A program made the position numbers and the translations under genes. DNA of 64,000 nt, taken from positions 4,791,481-4,855,480 of the forward strand of contig NC_060111.1 of the NCBI RefSeq assembly GCF_021155765.1, given 5' to 3'. The stretch's first letter is position 1. Each line of letters begins with the position of its first letter. A model generated the notes under the pieces. The model was not told the origin of the DNA. It made no database searches and saw only the letters and a list, made by a program, of their open reading frames with translations. Below, piece after piece: positions 10,364 through 21,697 of the stretch. The DNA comes from Diprion similis (lineage: Eukaryota > Arthropoda > Insecta > Hymenoptera > Diprionidae).

Positions 10364-13300
10364 ATGAGCAGACCAGAAGGTGGGTTGGCCTGCCAAAGCT
10401 AACTGTACATTGCTTCGCAAATGTATGCTTGTGACCTGTCCGTGTGCATGCGTCAGTGTAATTTTACACCTTTTTAAATACCTTATTATTATTTCAGTTT
10501 GGGCTGTTTCTCGTACCGAGTAACATTCAATAACGATTTCAGACTATTCCTCCGTTTGTATTGTCAAACCGAGCTCCTTTTCTTTCTCAATTGCGCTGGT
10601 TTTACGCCTGTAATTATACCGTTGCTCGTTAATACTGCAAGACCCCTTTTTTTCTCTAACGTATATACAACAACACGACCGTCGAAAGCTGTCGTAAAAA
10701 CATGCGAGAAACATATGCATTCGTATCCGCCTCGGTTTTCGAACATTACGTAGCTTTAAAACGTATACGTCTCGCATCCGTATAACTACCCTACACACTC
10801 CTCTACATTTCGCTTCAATGAATACACGCATTTGAATGAATGGACCGAAGATTTGCCAAGACGTTATTTGATACTGCTGCAAAACCCCTAAAAAGTATGT
10901 ATCATATTAAATATTTCACTTCAGATTTCACGCGTACCATGACTCATTCTAGTACTTCTTAAATTTTACATAATTTTCAATCAATTGGTTCATCATACTT
11001 TATATTACCACATTTATATTTTATTTAAACGGTTAATATGTGGCAAATCGTTCAATCTTAGTACTGACCACTTTCGATTTGTTAAAATTACTTGGTATTA
11101 TCTTTGGAATTATTCATTAATAGACTTTTGTCGCGTATTAGGCAAAACAGTTGCGCATATTTGTATATATATATATATATAGGTTTTTAACTAAGGAAGG
11201 AATCAGCCGACGGCATATTTTAAAAGGAATTTATTATTTTACAGTGGATTGGACACAAGTTATAATGGAGGGACCTGAGGTGACGTTTTTATTCCAGTTC
11301 GGGCTGACTCGCAATACCGTAACTGTTGAGGCTAGCGCTCTCACATTAAAAGCTCTGAAAGACTTTGCCTGTGATTTTATCAACGATAAGTGTCCCGATC
11401 ATGGCTTGAGCCGTCTAAATGAAAGGCTGCTCTTGTTTAAACACGATTATAATTCAACAAATATTCTTCAACTTATTACAAATGCTACCGAAGTTGTGGA
11501 CGAAACATTGGTTGAAATAGTATTGACTGGTAAGTCAAGATACAATAAAGATTAATCTTATGGTTTTCATTCTTGTCTTGCAACTGCTAAAATTTATTTC
11601 ATATTTCACATTTCAGCACAAGTACCGAGTGAGGATGTACTTATACGACCACATACCCTGGCGGTTCATTCGTATAAGGTTCCAACTTTTTGTGATTTTT
11701 GTGGTGAAATGTTGTTTGGTCTAGTTCGTCAAGGACTTAAATGCGAAGGTAACATTCAGTCAGTCACATTCTAATCTGAAATTCTCCGTAATTGCTAATG
11801 ATTTTTCGAAATACAACAGTACCTATAATCTTGCTTTTTATTTCTTTTAGGATGTGGAATGAATTATCATAAACGATGCGTCGTTGTAATTCCTAACAAT
11901 TGTTCCAACGATGGTAATCAAAGGAGACGCAGCTCTACGTTCTTGAATGTTCCCAGGTCCCCGAGCCAAGGTTCGACTAGCAGTTTGGCTAGTGGTAGCG
12001 ATGACACTGCTAATCTTAGCACAAGTACCGCATCCCACTCAAGCCAAAATAACAGCACGCTTGTAAGTATTACGGTTTTTATTATCATTTTATTATCAAC
12101 GCCGTTTTGTTTCCCTTCAGTTTGTCAGCTCGAACAAATTTCGTTTTCGTTCATTATGTTAAGAAAAGTTTAAAGTTAATTAAGTTATTTTACTGTAACA
12201 GGGAAACTGTTGATTAAGCAAACTTAAATTTCAAACCTTTCAACCGCGAGATAATATTTAGGATATCAGCATAACAGCTTTTGTGCCTCGAGAGGAAGTG
12301 TCCAATCCAGAACTCGCGATGATTATCTATAATTGGTCAGTTCCTGCAGAGATGAAAGTGTTATCGATGTGTGGTTCCTTTTTTATGTCGTCTATGCTTC
12401 AAACATATTTAAGGATAATACTTTTTCAATCAACTTTCAGGATATAATAATTATGTTTAAACTTTTATTACAATAATTTAACTACGCTATCCATTATTAT
12501 TTATTGGTTTTAGTTATTGGAAAATAAACAAATATAGAGTATGTAGATAGTTTTTAACAACTAGTGTTTACCTGTTAATAATTGAATATATAGAAATTGA
12601 CATTGATGTTTTGTTTTCTTCTATCTTGCAGACTATCCCCAACATATTAGTTCCCAAACCATCACGTTCACCATTGTTGGGGGGGCGTCCACCTTGGATA
12701 GATCGTGAAATTGGAAATCGTATTAAAATTCCGCATACTTTTGTAGTGCATACTTATACTCGGCCCACAGTTTGCGGATTATGCAAAAAACTATTGGGAG
12801 GATTATTTAAACAAGGTTTACAGTGCAAAGATTGTCAGTACAATACTCATAAAAAATGCATCGACAAAATTCCTAAAGATTGTACTGGCGAGATTCCTAG
12901 AGATAGTACAGGTGATGAATATTTCTATTCTATCAATTAACTGGTATACTTCATACTTTTGAATTGATTTTAGTACGAAAAATTGTCAAAAGTTCTCTAC
13001 AAATTAAGCAAGAATTTTCATTAAAGTATACAGTAAATAATATAGCTTCTTTATTTAGGTGGGGAATATCGAGACGGTGGCGAAACCGAAGGGCGATACG
13101 GTGGTCGTAATGAAGAAGGAGACGCTGACAGTGCCACCGAATCTCCATTGCCCCCATTGCATACTTTGTGTGTGACTGATGACGGTAACCACAATGGGGG
13201 ATTAAATTCTGTAAGTTATTAAAAAGCTTGATTTAAAAACCATAATCATAACACATTTATCAATATTTTTTCCACAGGATCTCATTCCAAGTCATGACGA

Positions 13301-15478
13301 AGTCTCGTCTGACGAATTTCCAAAGACCAGACCCTCGAGGTAAGATTTTAAAAAAAGCTACAGCAATCTATTCCCCAAAGTCAAGTCTCTATGCAATATA
13401 TTTTTCTAAAGATGTTTCTCTTTGATTCCTCTATCGTCCCTTGCCTTTTCTTGTTTCTACATTATTAAAGTTTGCAGTTCATCGCCAAGTAACAACATTC
13501 CGCTGATGCGAATAGTTCAAAGTGTTAAACATACAAAACGACGCGGTTCTAAAGTTCTGAAAGAAGGTTGGATGGTGCATTTTACTAGTCGTGATTCGAC
13601 GGTTAGTGAAAGAATATGATAATATTTAACGATACTACATAGTTTGTAATATCGAGTTAACCGTTGCTAATATATCCCTAATTTCAGAGGAAAAGACATT
13701 ATTGGAGACTAGATACGAAAGCTATTACACTGTTTCAAAGTGACAGCGGACACAAATATTACAAGGAGATACCATTGGCGGAAATTTTGTTTATTGATAT
13801 TGCCAGAACGACACATTCCAGTAAGCTTCATTACAAAATAATAAACTGACATTTGGTATTCGATTAACTAACTTTATTCATGGGAAATGCAAAAATGAAA
13901 ATATTTTGCAGATTCTATGCATTGTTTTGAATTGAGAACTGCAAACGTGGATTATTATGTCGGTGAAGATCCATTCTACGGCGGAGCCACTGGACAGATG
14001 CCTCCACAAGAAAGCGGCGTCGGAGCGCACTTAGCTAAATCATGGGAGACGAGTATTCGGCAAGCTTTAATGCCTGTTACTTCTGCATCGTCACGTAAAT
14101 AAAAAGTTTTTCATATGTTTCAGTTGGTCAGAATTGTAATAAATGCAACAGCAAACGTTTTTACATATAAAATGTAATCTTCAATCATTTGTAGCGCAAG
14201 AGCAACAGTCTATGGAACCTGATGAGCGTGTAGTCGATATGTCACAACTGTATCAAATTTGTCCAGACGAAGTATTGGGGTCTGGTCAATTTGGGATAGT
14301 GTACGGTGGTACATACCGCAAAACGGGTCGCGCCGTGGCGATCAAAGTAATTGACAAACTTCGTTTTCCCACAAAGCAGGAGGCACAGCTCAAGAACGAA
14401 GTTGCAATTTTACAAAATCTTTCGCACAGCGGTGTCGTTAATTTGGAGCGAATGTTTGAAACGCCAGAACGAATATTCGTTGTGATGGAGAAGTTGAAAG
14501 GAGACATGCTCGAAATGATTTTGAATTCGGAAAGGGGACGCCTCAGTGAAAGGATTACAAAGTTTCTTATAACACAAATATTAGTCGCGCTGAAACATTT
14601 ACACAGTAAAAATATTGTCCATTGTGATCTGAAACCAGAAAACGTATTGCTCAGTAGCAACAGCGATTTTACTCAAGTAAAGCTTTGCGATTTTGGATTT
14701 GCAAGGATCATTGGAGAGAAGAGTTTCAGAAGAAGCGTTGTTGGTACTCCTGCTTATTTGGCTCCTGAAGTATTGAGAAATAAGGGATACAACAGATCAC
14801 TGGATATGTGGAGTGTTGGCGTTATTATCTATGTCTCACTTAGCGGCACGTTCCCATTCAATGAGGAGGAAGATATCAACGAACAAATTAAAAACGCAGC
14901 TTTCATGTATCCGCCAAAACCATGGAAAGAAATATCTTCTGATGGTAAGTTTTAACAACAGTTAAAAACGCATTTCAATTTCATAGGAATAATATAAATT
15001 GAGTTTTGGCTTATCAAAATTCGATTATACATAAAGTTCGGTCAACCCAATTGAAAAAAAAACGTCAAAATTATTTCAATACAAATTCACTTGCATGTTT
15101 CCGATTGATATAACATTTGTAGCAGCTGGTTTGTTACTACTTTTTTTTTATAATTTTCGTTATTTCTAATACTTCAATCTTATTTCTTACAGCTATAGAT
15201 CTAATTAATAATCTGCTGCAAGTTAAACATCAAAAGCGATATACCGTTGACAAGAGTTTACAGCACGTATGGTTACAGGTGGGCAAATCTTAATGAAAGT
15301 AGAGATTAGAAGTTCAATGAGTAAAAAAAATTTCTTACGTCAGCTACGTTGTTTGCGATTTTAGGATTACCAAACATGGTGCGATCTTAGAGAACTCGAG
15401 CAACAAGTTGGGTGTCGTTACTTAACTCACGAAAGTGACGACGCCCGTTGGATGTCCTATGCTAATCAACAGGCATGA
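10364..15478 (+). CDS. PKD: Protein kinase D (PRKD family Ser/Thr kinase)
   Basis: Diacylglycerol-responsive kinase acting downstream of PKC in Golgi export and stress signalling. Thirteen exons: 10364-10379, 11245-11529, 11617-11748, 11851-12062, 12632-12911, 13059-13210, 13278-13339, 13478-13601, 13688-13820, 13912-14094, 14195-14944, 15193-15278 and 15365-15478. They give 842 aa, close to the usual insect length. Order: ubiquitin-like dimerisation region (~10-100), C1a zinc finger (113-162), Ser-rich linker, C1b (250-299), acidic linker, PH domain (~405-520), kinase (~550-810). Kinase residues: Gly loop GSGQFG, Lys577, HCDLKPEN with Asp671, DFG with Asp692, and activation-loop Ser703/Ser707 in [10 protein letters not shown], the PKC targets. 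The 16-nt first exon is inferred from matching phase; otherwise the start would be ATG 11,265. No PDZ ligand at the C-terminus. Confidence 0.95.
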
Positions 15479-17810
15479 CAAAACTTCTCTCCGACTATAA
15501 CCATTGAACCACCAACATCTATGCTACACAAGGGATGGGCGCGAAGTGCTCGTGCTACCCTCAGACGGTTCATTCGCACCTGACAAAGCAGAAACGTTTG
15601 AAACGCATTTCATTTTACATATTTCCGTCAAGTGATATTGAAAGCAATTTATTCCTGAAATAGTATTCAATGTTTTTCGAAACATTTTTGGCAAATCTCC
15701 CATATAATGAAACTGCGAGCCCTTGATTAGTATTACATACGTTACAATAATGCAAAATAACCGCGAATCTTGGTGTATTTTAGAATAATGTCACAGTGAG
15801 CAGAGCAATCGCATTTTAGGTGACATTTTTTTTAATCACTGCCTTGTGTGACCCTGGGCTTTTAGGTATATTCAATTTTTTTATTTGTTGAAATTGCTCT
15901 ATCGAATGAAAAATGAAACCATTTTTAAAAATACCCGAGATATGCGTCCGTGAAAAGCTTGCAGCTTAATTTACATAATAAAATTGACCAAACTCCTGAT
16001 AATTACCGAATGATTAACTTTGATACCATTGCATTTAGCATTGTCAGATGCCAACTTCCCGAATTTAGATGAGATTTTTACCATAGTTAGTTTTAAAAAT
16101 AAATGGACGGATTAACGGAAATATAACGATAGTTCGATAGTTGAATCATGTTTAAGACGAATTACTGAAATTTATAATATAGAGAAAAGATTCGAGCATT
16201 TCTTGAGAATTGTTAATTGAAGAATTTTCCTTCGAATTTCAAGTTATTGTTACATTAAATTTTTTACTTGTCTTCATTTTTTTCTTATACGATAAGATTT
16301 GCGGTTGTTGATTCATCCATTTTTCTCAATAATTTTTGCACACAATGAGCCTTACACATAATGAGTTTCCATTTTTAGGAATGGAATCTTTATAAACATC
16401 GGCTCTATTATTCCATTTGAGCTGAGATGAAAAAAATGTCTTAAAAAAAAAAAAATTATGGCCGTATATTGATTCCCGTTTCACGTTTATGTAAAATTTT
16501 ATTAGCTAGTGAAAAAACCGTATATTATTATTATATTATTACATATATTTTTATGAATCGAAAGAGGTATTCTAAGAATAGAACTTATGCTTTGAAGTGC
16601 GGCTTACAAATAAGTGGTAACAACGGCAATTGTTGAAATTGTTATTGAACCATGTTTACCCTAAGCGAGAATCTTTGATTTCCGATATGATGATTATTAT
16701 TATCAATAATTCTACGAATCTCTAAGTTGTGACCTGGTTGTGGGATCTGGTTAATTGTAATTTTAATTTTATATTATTTTATTATATCAATTGATGCAAT
16801 ATTACAACATTATACTATATACTGTTCTATTTTATATACATCATACTTAATTAAATGCTCAGTATAACGAGCTATTCAGGAGTCGGTGATGTATTCTATA
16901 TATAGGATTAACTTCGGGGAGACCCTTTCGTACTTGACTTTTGGATAGTTCCTCAATATCACTCGCTTTTTACAGTGATAGATAACATTAGCATATTGTT
17001 TTAACCCGAGAGCCATTATAATTGAATGATAGGTGAGCCTAGCTTGATCTTTTCAAATTTAGCTCAAAACGTTAAAAAAACGTCAAAAGTATACGTAGAA
17101 TGTTTTGTTATTGCTCGAAAAACGAGTATATAGAGAACGAAGATGTTGAGGAGTTTTGTACCTATGGTTTATTGGTTGTGGAAATCATGATATAAAAAAA
17201 CGCACAGTAAATCATTCCGAACGATTTTTTTTCAATCTTGTTAACTAATTACGTGCTTAGTATACCTGATTTTATATTTTTTATATCAACTCAATAATAT
17301 AACTTGAGAATTCTTGTTCTTTCGTTAAAAAACGGTATTCTAAATACTTATATTTGATCTATTTTACCTGGAAGTAAAAGATCTACAGTGAATAAATTGA
17401 TTATAATAATGTATTGTAGCTCTCAGGTGTACAGTTTATGCATTGATTAAGTTTTTAACAATTTTACGTTTGTATTACATTTTTTAGTACGTTGATTGTA
17501 ACATCTTGATATTATTTAAATGAATTTAATTCAGCATAAAAGTATATATTTCTATTATCGTCATTATTACGTTTTTCATTTCATTGAACCACGGCATGCG
17601 TCTATACAATATTTTTAATTTATTTAAAAAATTCTTTTGTCCTTTTAGAAAATCTAAAAAATGTAAAATATAATTGATTTTAAATCTTCCCACTATCACT
17701 GTCAGTTAGTTACTAAGTTGGCTGATGTCTTGAACGTCAAATGTTATAGTTGTGCGAAATAAGAATAAGGCCTACTCAAGGTGCAGAATATTCATTTTAC
17801 GCAACACATG
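15479..17810. other. Long 3' UTR and AT-rich intergenic region
   Basis: More than 2 kb without a supportable gene. The first canonical poly(A) hexamer after protein kinase D is AATAAA at 15,977-15,982, and several others follow, so the kinase mRNA may have alternative 3' ends. The sequence is strongly AT-rich with many short homopolymers. Confidence 0.45.
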
Positions 17811-18056
17811 TTACTTGTCGCAGATTAATTCATACGTACAAATATGCACGTTCATCGAAATAAAAGTTCGAAGCAATTTCTTATTAAATAGCACAAAATT
17901 GTTATTAGTCTTACCGTCCACACACAAACAGATACGCAGTTGGTCATTTTTCAAATCAAAATTGTTATCAATAATAGGCAACAATGTTTGTATAAAACTA
18001 TAAATGTCTTGCTTAGGCTTGTTTATAAGTGAACAAAGAATTTCACGTAACATTGC
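17811..18056 (-). other. Exon-like open block, unidentified protein
   Basis: On the minus strand an acceptor (TTTAG) at 18,061-18,057 opens a frame that runs 81 codons to a stop at 17,811. It begins AMLREILCSLINKPKQD and contains LPIIDNN and DQLRICLCVDG. An internal donor (GTAAGA at 17,914) offers an alternative end at 17,915. The composition looks like protein, but no family was recognised and no complete gene could be assembled with the blocks at 18.2 or 18.6 kb. Confidence 0.35.
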
Positions 18057-18577
18057 CTAAATTATTAAAAAACTAATGATACTGGCTTAGCCCAAGTTTA
18101 AAGCCGTTGTATCTGGCATCTACTAGAATTAGTGAATTTGTTCGAAAATACATTGATCAAATTAAATTGTAGAGTGTTGATCAAAAGTTCAAATTTCTAT
18201 GTTGAAAATTGCATCTTATTGCTTGACATGTCTTCTTATTGAAATTAATATTAGGTAAATTGTCTTTTGCGGTCGTGTTTGAAGCTGCAAAGCCTTGCTG
18301 TAAATTATATATAATCTGTTGTTGCTCTGCAAATTAACATATATATAATATATATACAAAAATGATCTAAAGATAAGTAATAAAATGTATTATTACATTA
18401 TAATTATGAATATTTCTAATACAGTTGAGAATAATATATCTTGTTGGTAAATTGTAACATTATTAACTCTACATTTTTAAAAGCAAACTAGACTATACAC
18501 CTTGTGTGATTTCTTATACTAGTTATCACTCATACCGCCGAACGGATACACCAATGTACGTCTATTGTCAATAAGGA

Positions 18578-18724
18578 TTACGTGCACCCGTACGTGGACA
18601 TAATTTTTTTATACGCCGAACTAGTATTGCCATCTGGTCTTAGAAGAACTTCCTGTCTGTTGTGGAAATTCAATTGTATTGTCAGTCTTCCAAAGTTATC
18701 ACTTAGTACATATTTACGAATACA
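18578..18724 (-). other. Exon-like open block, unidentified protein
   Basis: Minus-strand frame of 48 codons before a stop, including DNFGRLTIQLNF and RQEVLLRPDGN. It reads like a real protein segment, but the phases of possible donors do not join it to the block at 17,811-18,056. It may be part of a decayed gene. The opposite strand is also open here for 80 codons, so strand choice is a judgement. Confidence 0.25.
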
Positions 18725-18945
18725 TCACACTTGCGAAATAGATGATTTCTTATTGATCAAAACTAATTACTCGATGCCAATATTTTGTGAAATGTCATTA
18801 TTCCATAAAAATTATACAATCTAATTCACTACTCTGACTTTATAATCTCGCTGTATTAAGCTTTCTTCTACTTATGTCACCTTTATCTTCCCTAAGAAGT
18901 TGGTTTTGAATAAATGAATAATAAATGATAACTATATTATTTTAG

Positions 18946-19058
18946 TTGCTCAAGAATTAAGTGTTAAAACTTGGGTGAAGCAAACAGAAGGGCCTAATAA
19001 TTTATCACTGAAAGCAGATCATGTAATCATGCATTGTAGAGCTGATCTGTTTTTAGAG
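18946..19058 (+). other. Exon-like open block with both splice sites, unidentified
   Basis: A 113 bp + strand segment bounded by an acceptor (TTTTAG) and a donor (GTAATC), open in the frame containing KTWVKQTEGPNNL and ADHVIMHCRADLF. It is surrounded by AT-rich sequence. No neighbouring exon on the same strand could be matched by phase. It could be an exon of an unrecognised gene or a relic. Confidence 0.3.
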
Positions 19059-19824
19059 GTAATCATATTTGTATCATTAATATATCTAATGTAGTAGTAG
19101 CTTGCAAGTTAATAATCCATTATGCTAACAGATAATGCGCATTGCTTAATATTTACAGTATTACCGAGAGGTTGTTCAGATTTAAAGCAAAAAACATTTA
19201 TTAAAAAACAAACAAAAGATATAATAATAAAACATAAAAAATAAAGAAAAATTTAAAACTATACATGTATGTTAATAAGTGAATAATAAACAAAAATAAA
19301 GAAATATGTAATCGTTTATGCAATTATGTAAGGGCACAAAATATAAATAAAAAGTTTTTTACTCTCAACCTTTAACTAATTTATTGATCTGGCTTTCGGA
19401 TATTGTCTAACATTCTTTGGAAATGTTTTAACTGGTTGATGTGCAGTTCAATATTTTAAACTCTCTGTTACACTATACCTTTAAGAACATAAAAATAGTC
19501 TCATTGCTTTAGTTCTGGCAGCAGGAAGTCGAAGGTACCCTGCTTGAAATAATTACTTTTGTTCTTCCGTTATGCATCCATGACTCTTAAGAGATTTAGT
19601 TCAACTTAGAATTTGCAGCAACTATCATGTCATTTCTTTACCGTAGCTTAAATTTAAGTGGAGTACGGATTTACCAATATTGAATCGTTATTTCATTTGT
19701 TAAAAATTACCACCAGTGAACGCTTCTTTGGCAAAAATATAAATACAATAATTTTGATCCGTTTCCATAAAATATCATAATAATTAGAGTGAAAAACACT
19801 TTTATATAAGATTAAACTTTAAGT
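19059..19824. other. AT-rich intergenic region
   Basis: Very AT-rich, with many AATAAA-like hexamers between about 19,160 and 19,350. No gene supported. The end lies just upstream of the membrane-protein gene at 19,825 and should hold its promoter. Confidence 0.4.
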
Positions 19825-21034
19825 ATGATCATTCAGAATACGATGATATTAAAATGTCACTTAGTTTTCTTCATTGTGAACAAACTATTTGCTACCGGAG
19901 AGTGGGTAGAGTTGCCGCAGTTCTCCGACGAAACGAAGGTTTACAAATTATCGGGATACCGGCATGGTACATTGAATAATAAAGTATCAAGCAACGATCA
20001 CAGTACTGTGTCAGACTACAATTTTGCAATTGCAAATAACTTAAATGACTTTGGAAATACACATGGAAACATTAGTGTAGTGATTGTTTCACATGACTCC
20101 AAAGATCCTGAACACCACGCCGAATTGATCACAACAAATCCTTCAAACTTCTCCAACCAGTCGTCATTGCACATCTACAATAATGATGATCGCAATCATG
20201 ATCCAGTGGATGCAGCCACACAAAATATAGACATAATCTCTAGTTTAAAAGAAGTTGTACACAGCGATGTGGTGACATCTACTCCAATGGGACACTTGAC
20301 TGTGGAATCACCAACTGAAAGACTCGACGATCCGACAACAGCAATGCCAATATTACAATTCTCAACTACCGGAGAGCCTCATTCTGATAAAATATCATGC
20401 AATAATCAGACACTGGAAGATTATTTGCCAATGGAAATGCTGAGGAAGGTTCATCAAACTTTAAAATCTCAACCGTCAACTATGAAGGGAAAGATTCGTT
20501 TCTTGAAACAGTTCAAGAATGATTTGAGAGCTGAAATTGGTGAGTAAACGATTTCCTTCAGCGTCATTGCTTCATAGACTTCATGCTCAATTGAATTATT
20601 TTTCTCATGTTGCTCAGAGGCACGACTCATCGCTGCTTTAGCTCCAGCTAGGCGAACCAGAGGTGCTCATGACTATTGGGACAATGAAGAAGAAATTGGT
20701 TTTCCATCTCTGGAAGGAGCTTTAATGGCAATATCATTTTTAACTTTTGCTGTTTACCTAATACAGCTAGTTATGGTATCGTATATAGTGCACTTTATTT
20801 TTTTAGTAAAATAACATTAGCTACATTCTGTATAAATATTTCTAAATTCATGTCATTTGAATATTTTAAACTAACAATATTTTTAATTCTCCACAGCTGT
20901 TATTCCGCAATACCAATAATCCGGCGAACGGTGCAACCATTTTCTTTGGAAGAAACCGACGATCGACAGTGGACTCGCTTACTAATAAAACAGATGAGAT
21001 TCTATACTACTTAGACACATTCGATACAGAATAG
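19825..21034 (+). CDS. Unrecognised single-pass membrane protein
   Basis: Three exons, 19825-20539, 20618-20775 and 20897-21034, give 336 aa with consistent phases and GT-AG introns. The N-terminus (MIIQNTMILKCHLVFFIV) is hydrophobic and looks like a signal peptide. Residues about 28-235 are polar, rich in Asn, Ser, Thr and His, with several N-x-S/T sites, as expected of an extracellular or lumenal domain. A basic patch (APARRTRG) near 247-254 precedes a single membrane helix at about 272-294 (ALMAISFLTFAVYLIQLVM), followed by a ~40-residue polar tail. This suggests a type I membrane protein. I do not recognise a family. The second ATG, six codons downstream, is an alternative start. The gene structure is well supported; the function is unknown. 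Confidence 0.75.
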
Positions 21035-21697
21035 TGATTACAGACAGTTATAATTCATTCAATGTAGTAGGTGTATAATTCAAGATCATTAGATTCGGTG
21101 CAATCCAGGCAAGCTGTTTGCTGCTCAAGAGAATATAGAAATTTTATGGGTTCTTCGCAGATACAATCTTGAAACATTTTTATACTAGTTCTTTAGTGTT
21201 CTGTCAGCATGTTGTCACGGCGGAATTTAAACATATTGTAATACAATGATTTTTAAACAGTAATATTCGAACTGGTTCTCTTATTTTTGCTATGATTGGT
21301 GCGATCTTACATTCCCTACCTCACTAATAATTAACGGGGCTATATTAATTTACATATCTGTGTCTATCACGTTGTTGTACATAATTAATATAAAATTCAG
21401 TATATTTTTCGTCTTGAGCGATGTTCTCAAAATTTTGAATTTTTTATCCATTGTTGGGGATTATTGTGCGAACTTCGGTGATATCGAAATTCGATATTAT
21501 TCAAACTCCCGGAACGCGGCATAAATAAGCCGAGTGGAAAGTGTGGTGTTGGAGGTACTTGAAAGGTGATTTTTGGTGGGAGCCTTGAAGCTCGATATTT
21601 GCGATATCTGAAAGTATATGAGTAGAAATAAGGTGAAAATTCGGCGCGTCTTGAAGCAGCCCAAGTTCGGTTCACTGTTCAATAGCAATCACAAGAG
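21035..21697. other. Intergenic region before PGM3
   Basis: Contains the 3' UTR of the membrane-protein gene and the promoter/5' UTR of PGM3. No other gene supported; short frames on either strand here lack splice or compositional support. Confidence 0.4.

Noticed and set aside
10499-10882. Overlapping open frames on both strands upstream of PKD exon 2
   Set aside because: They lie in the proposed first PKD intron, overlap each other on opposite strands, and show no protein-family signal.
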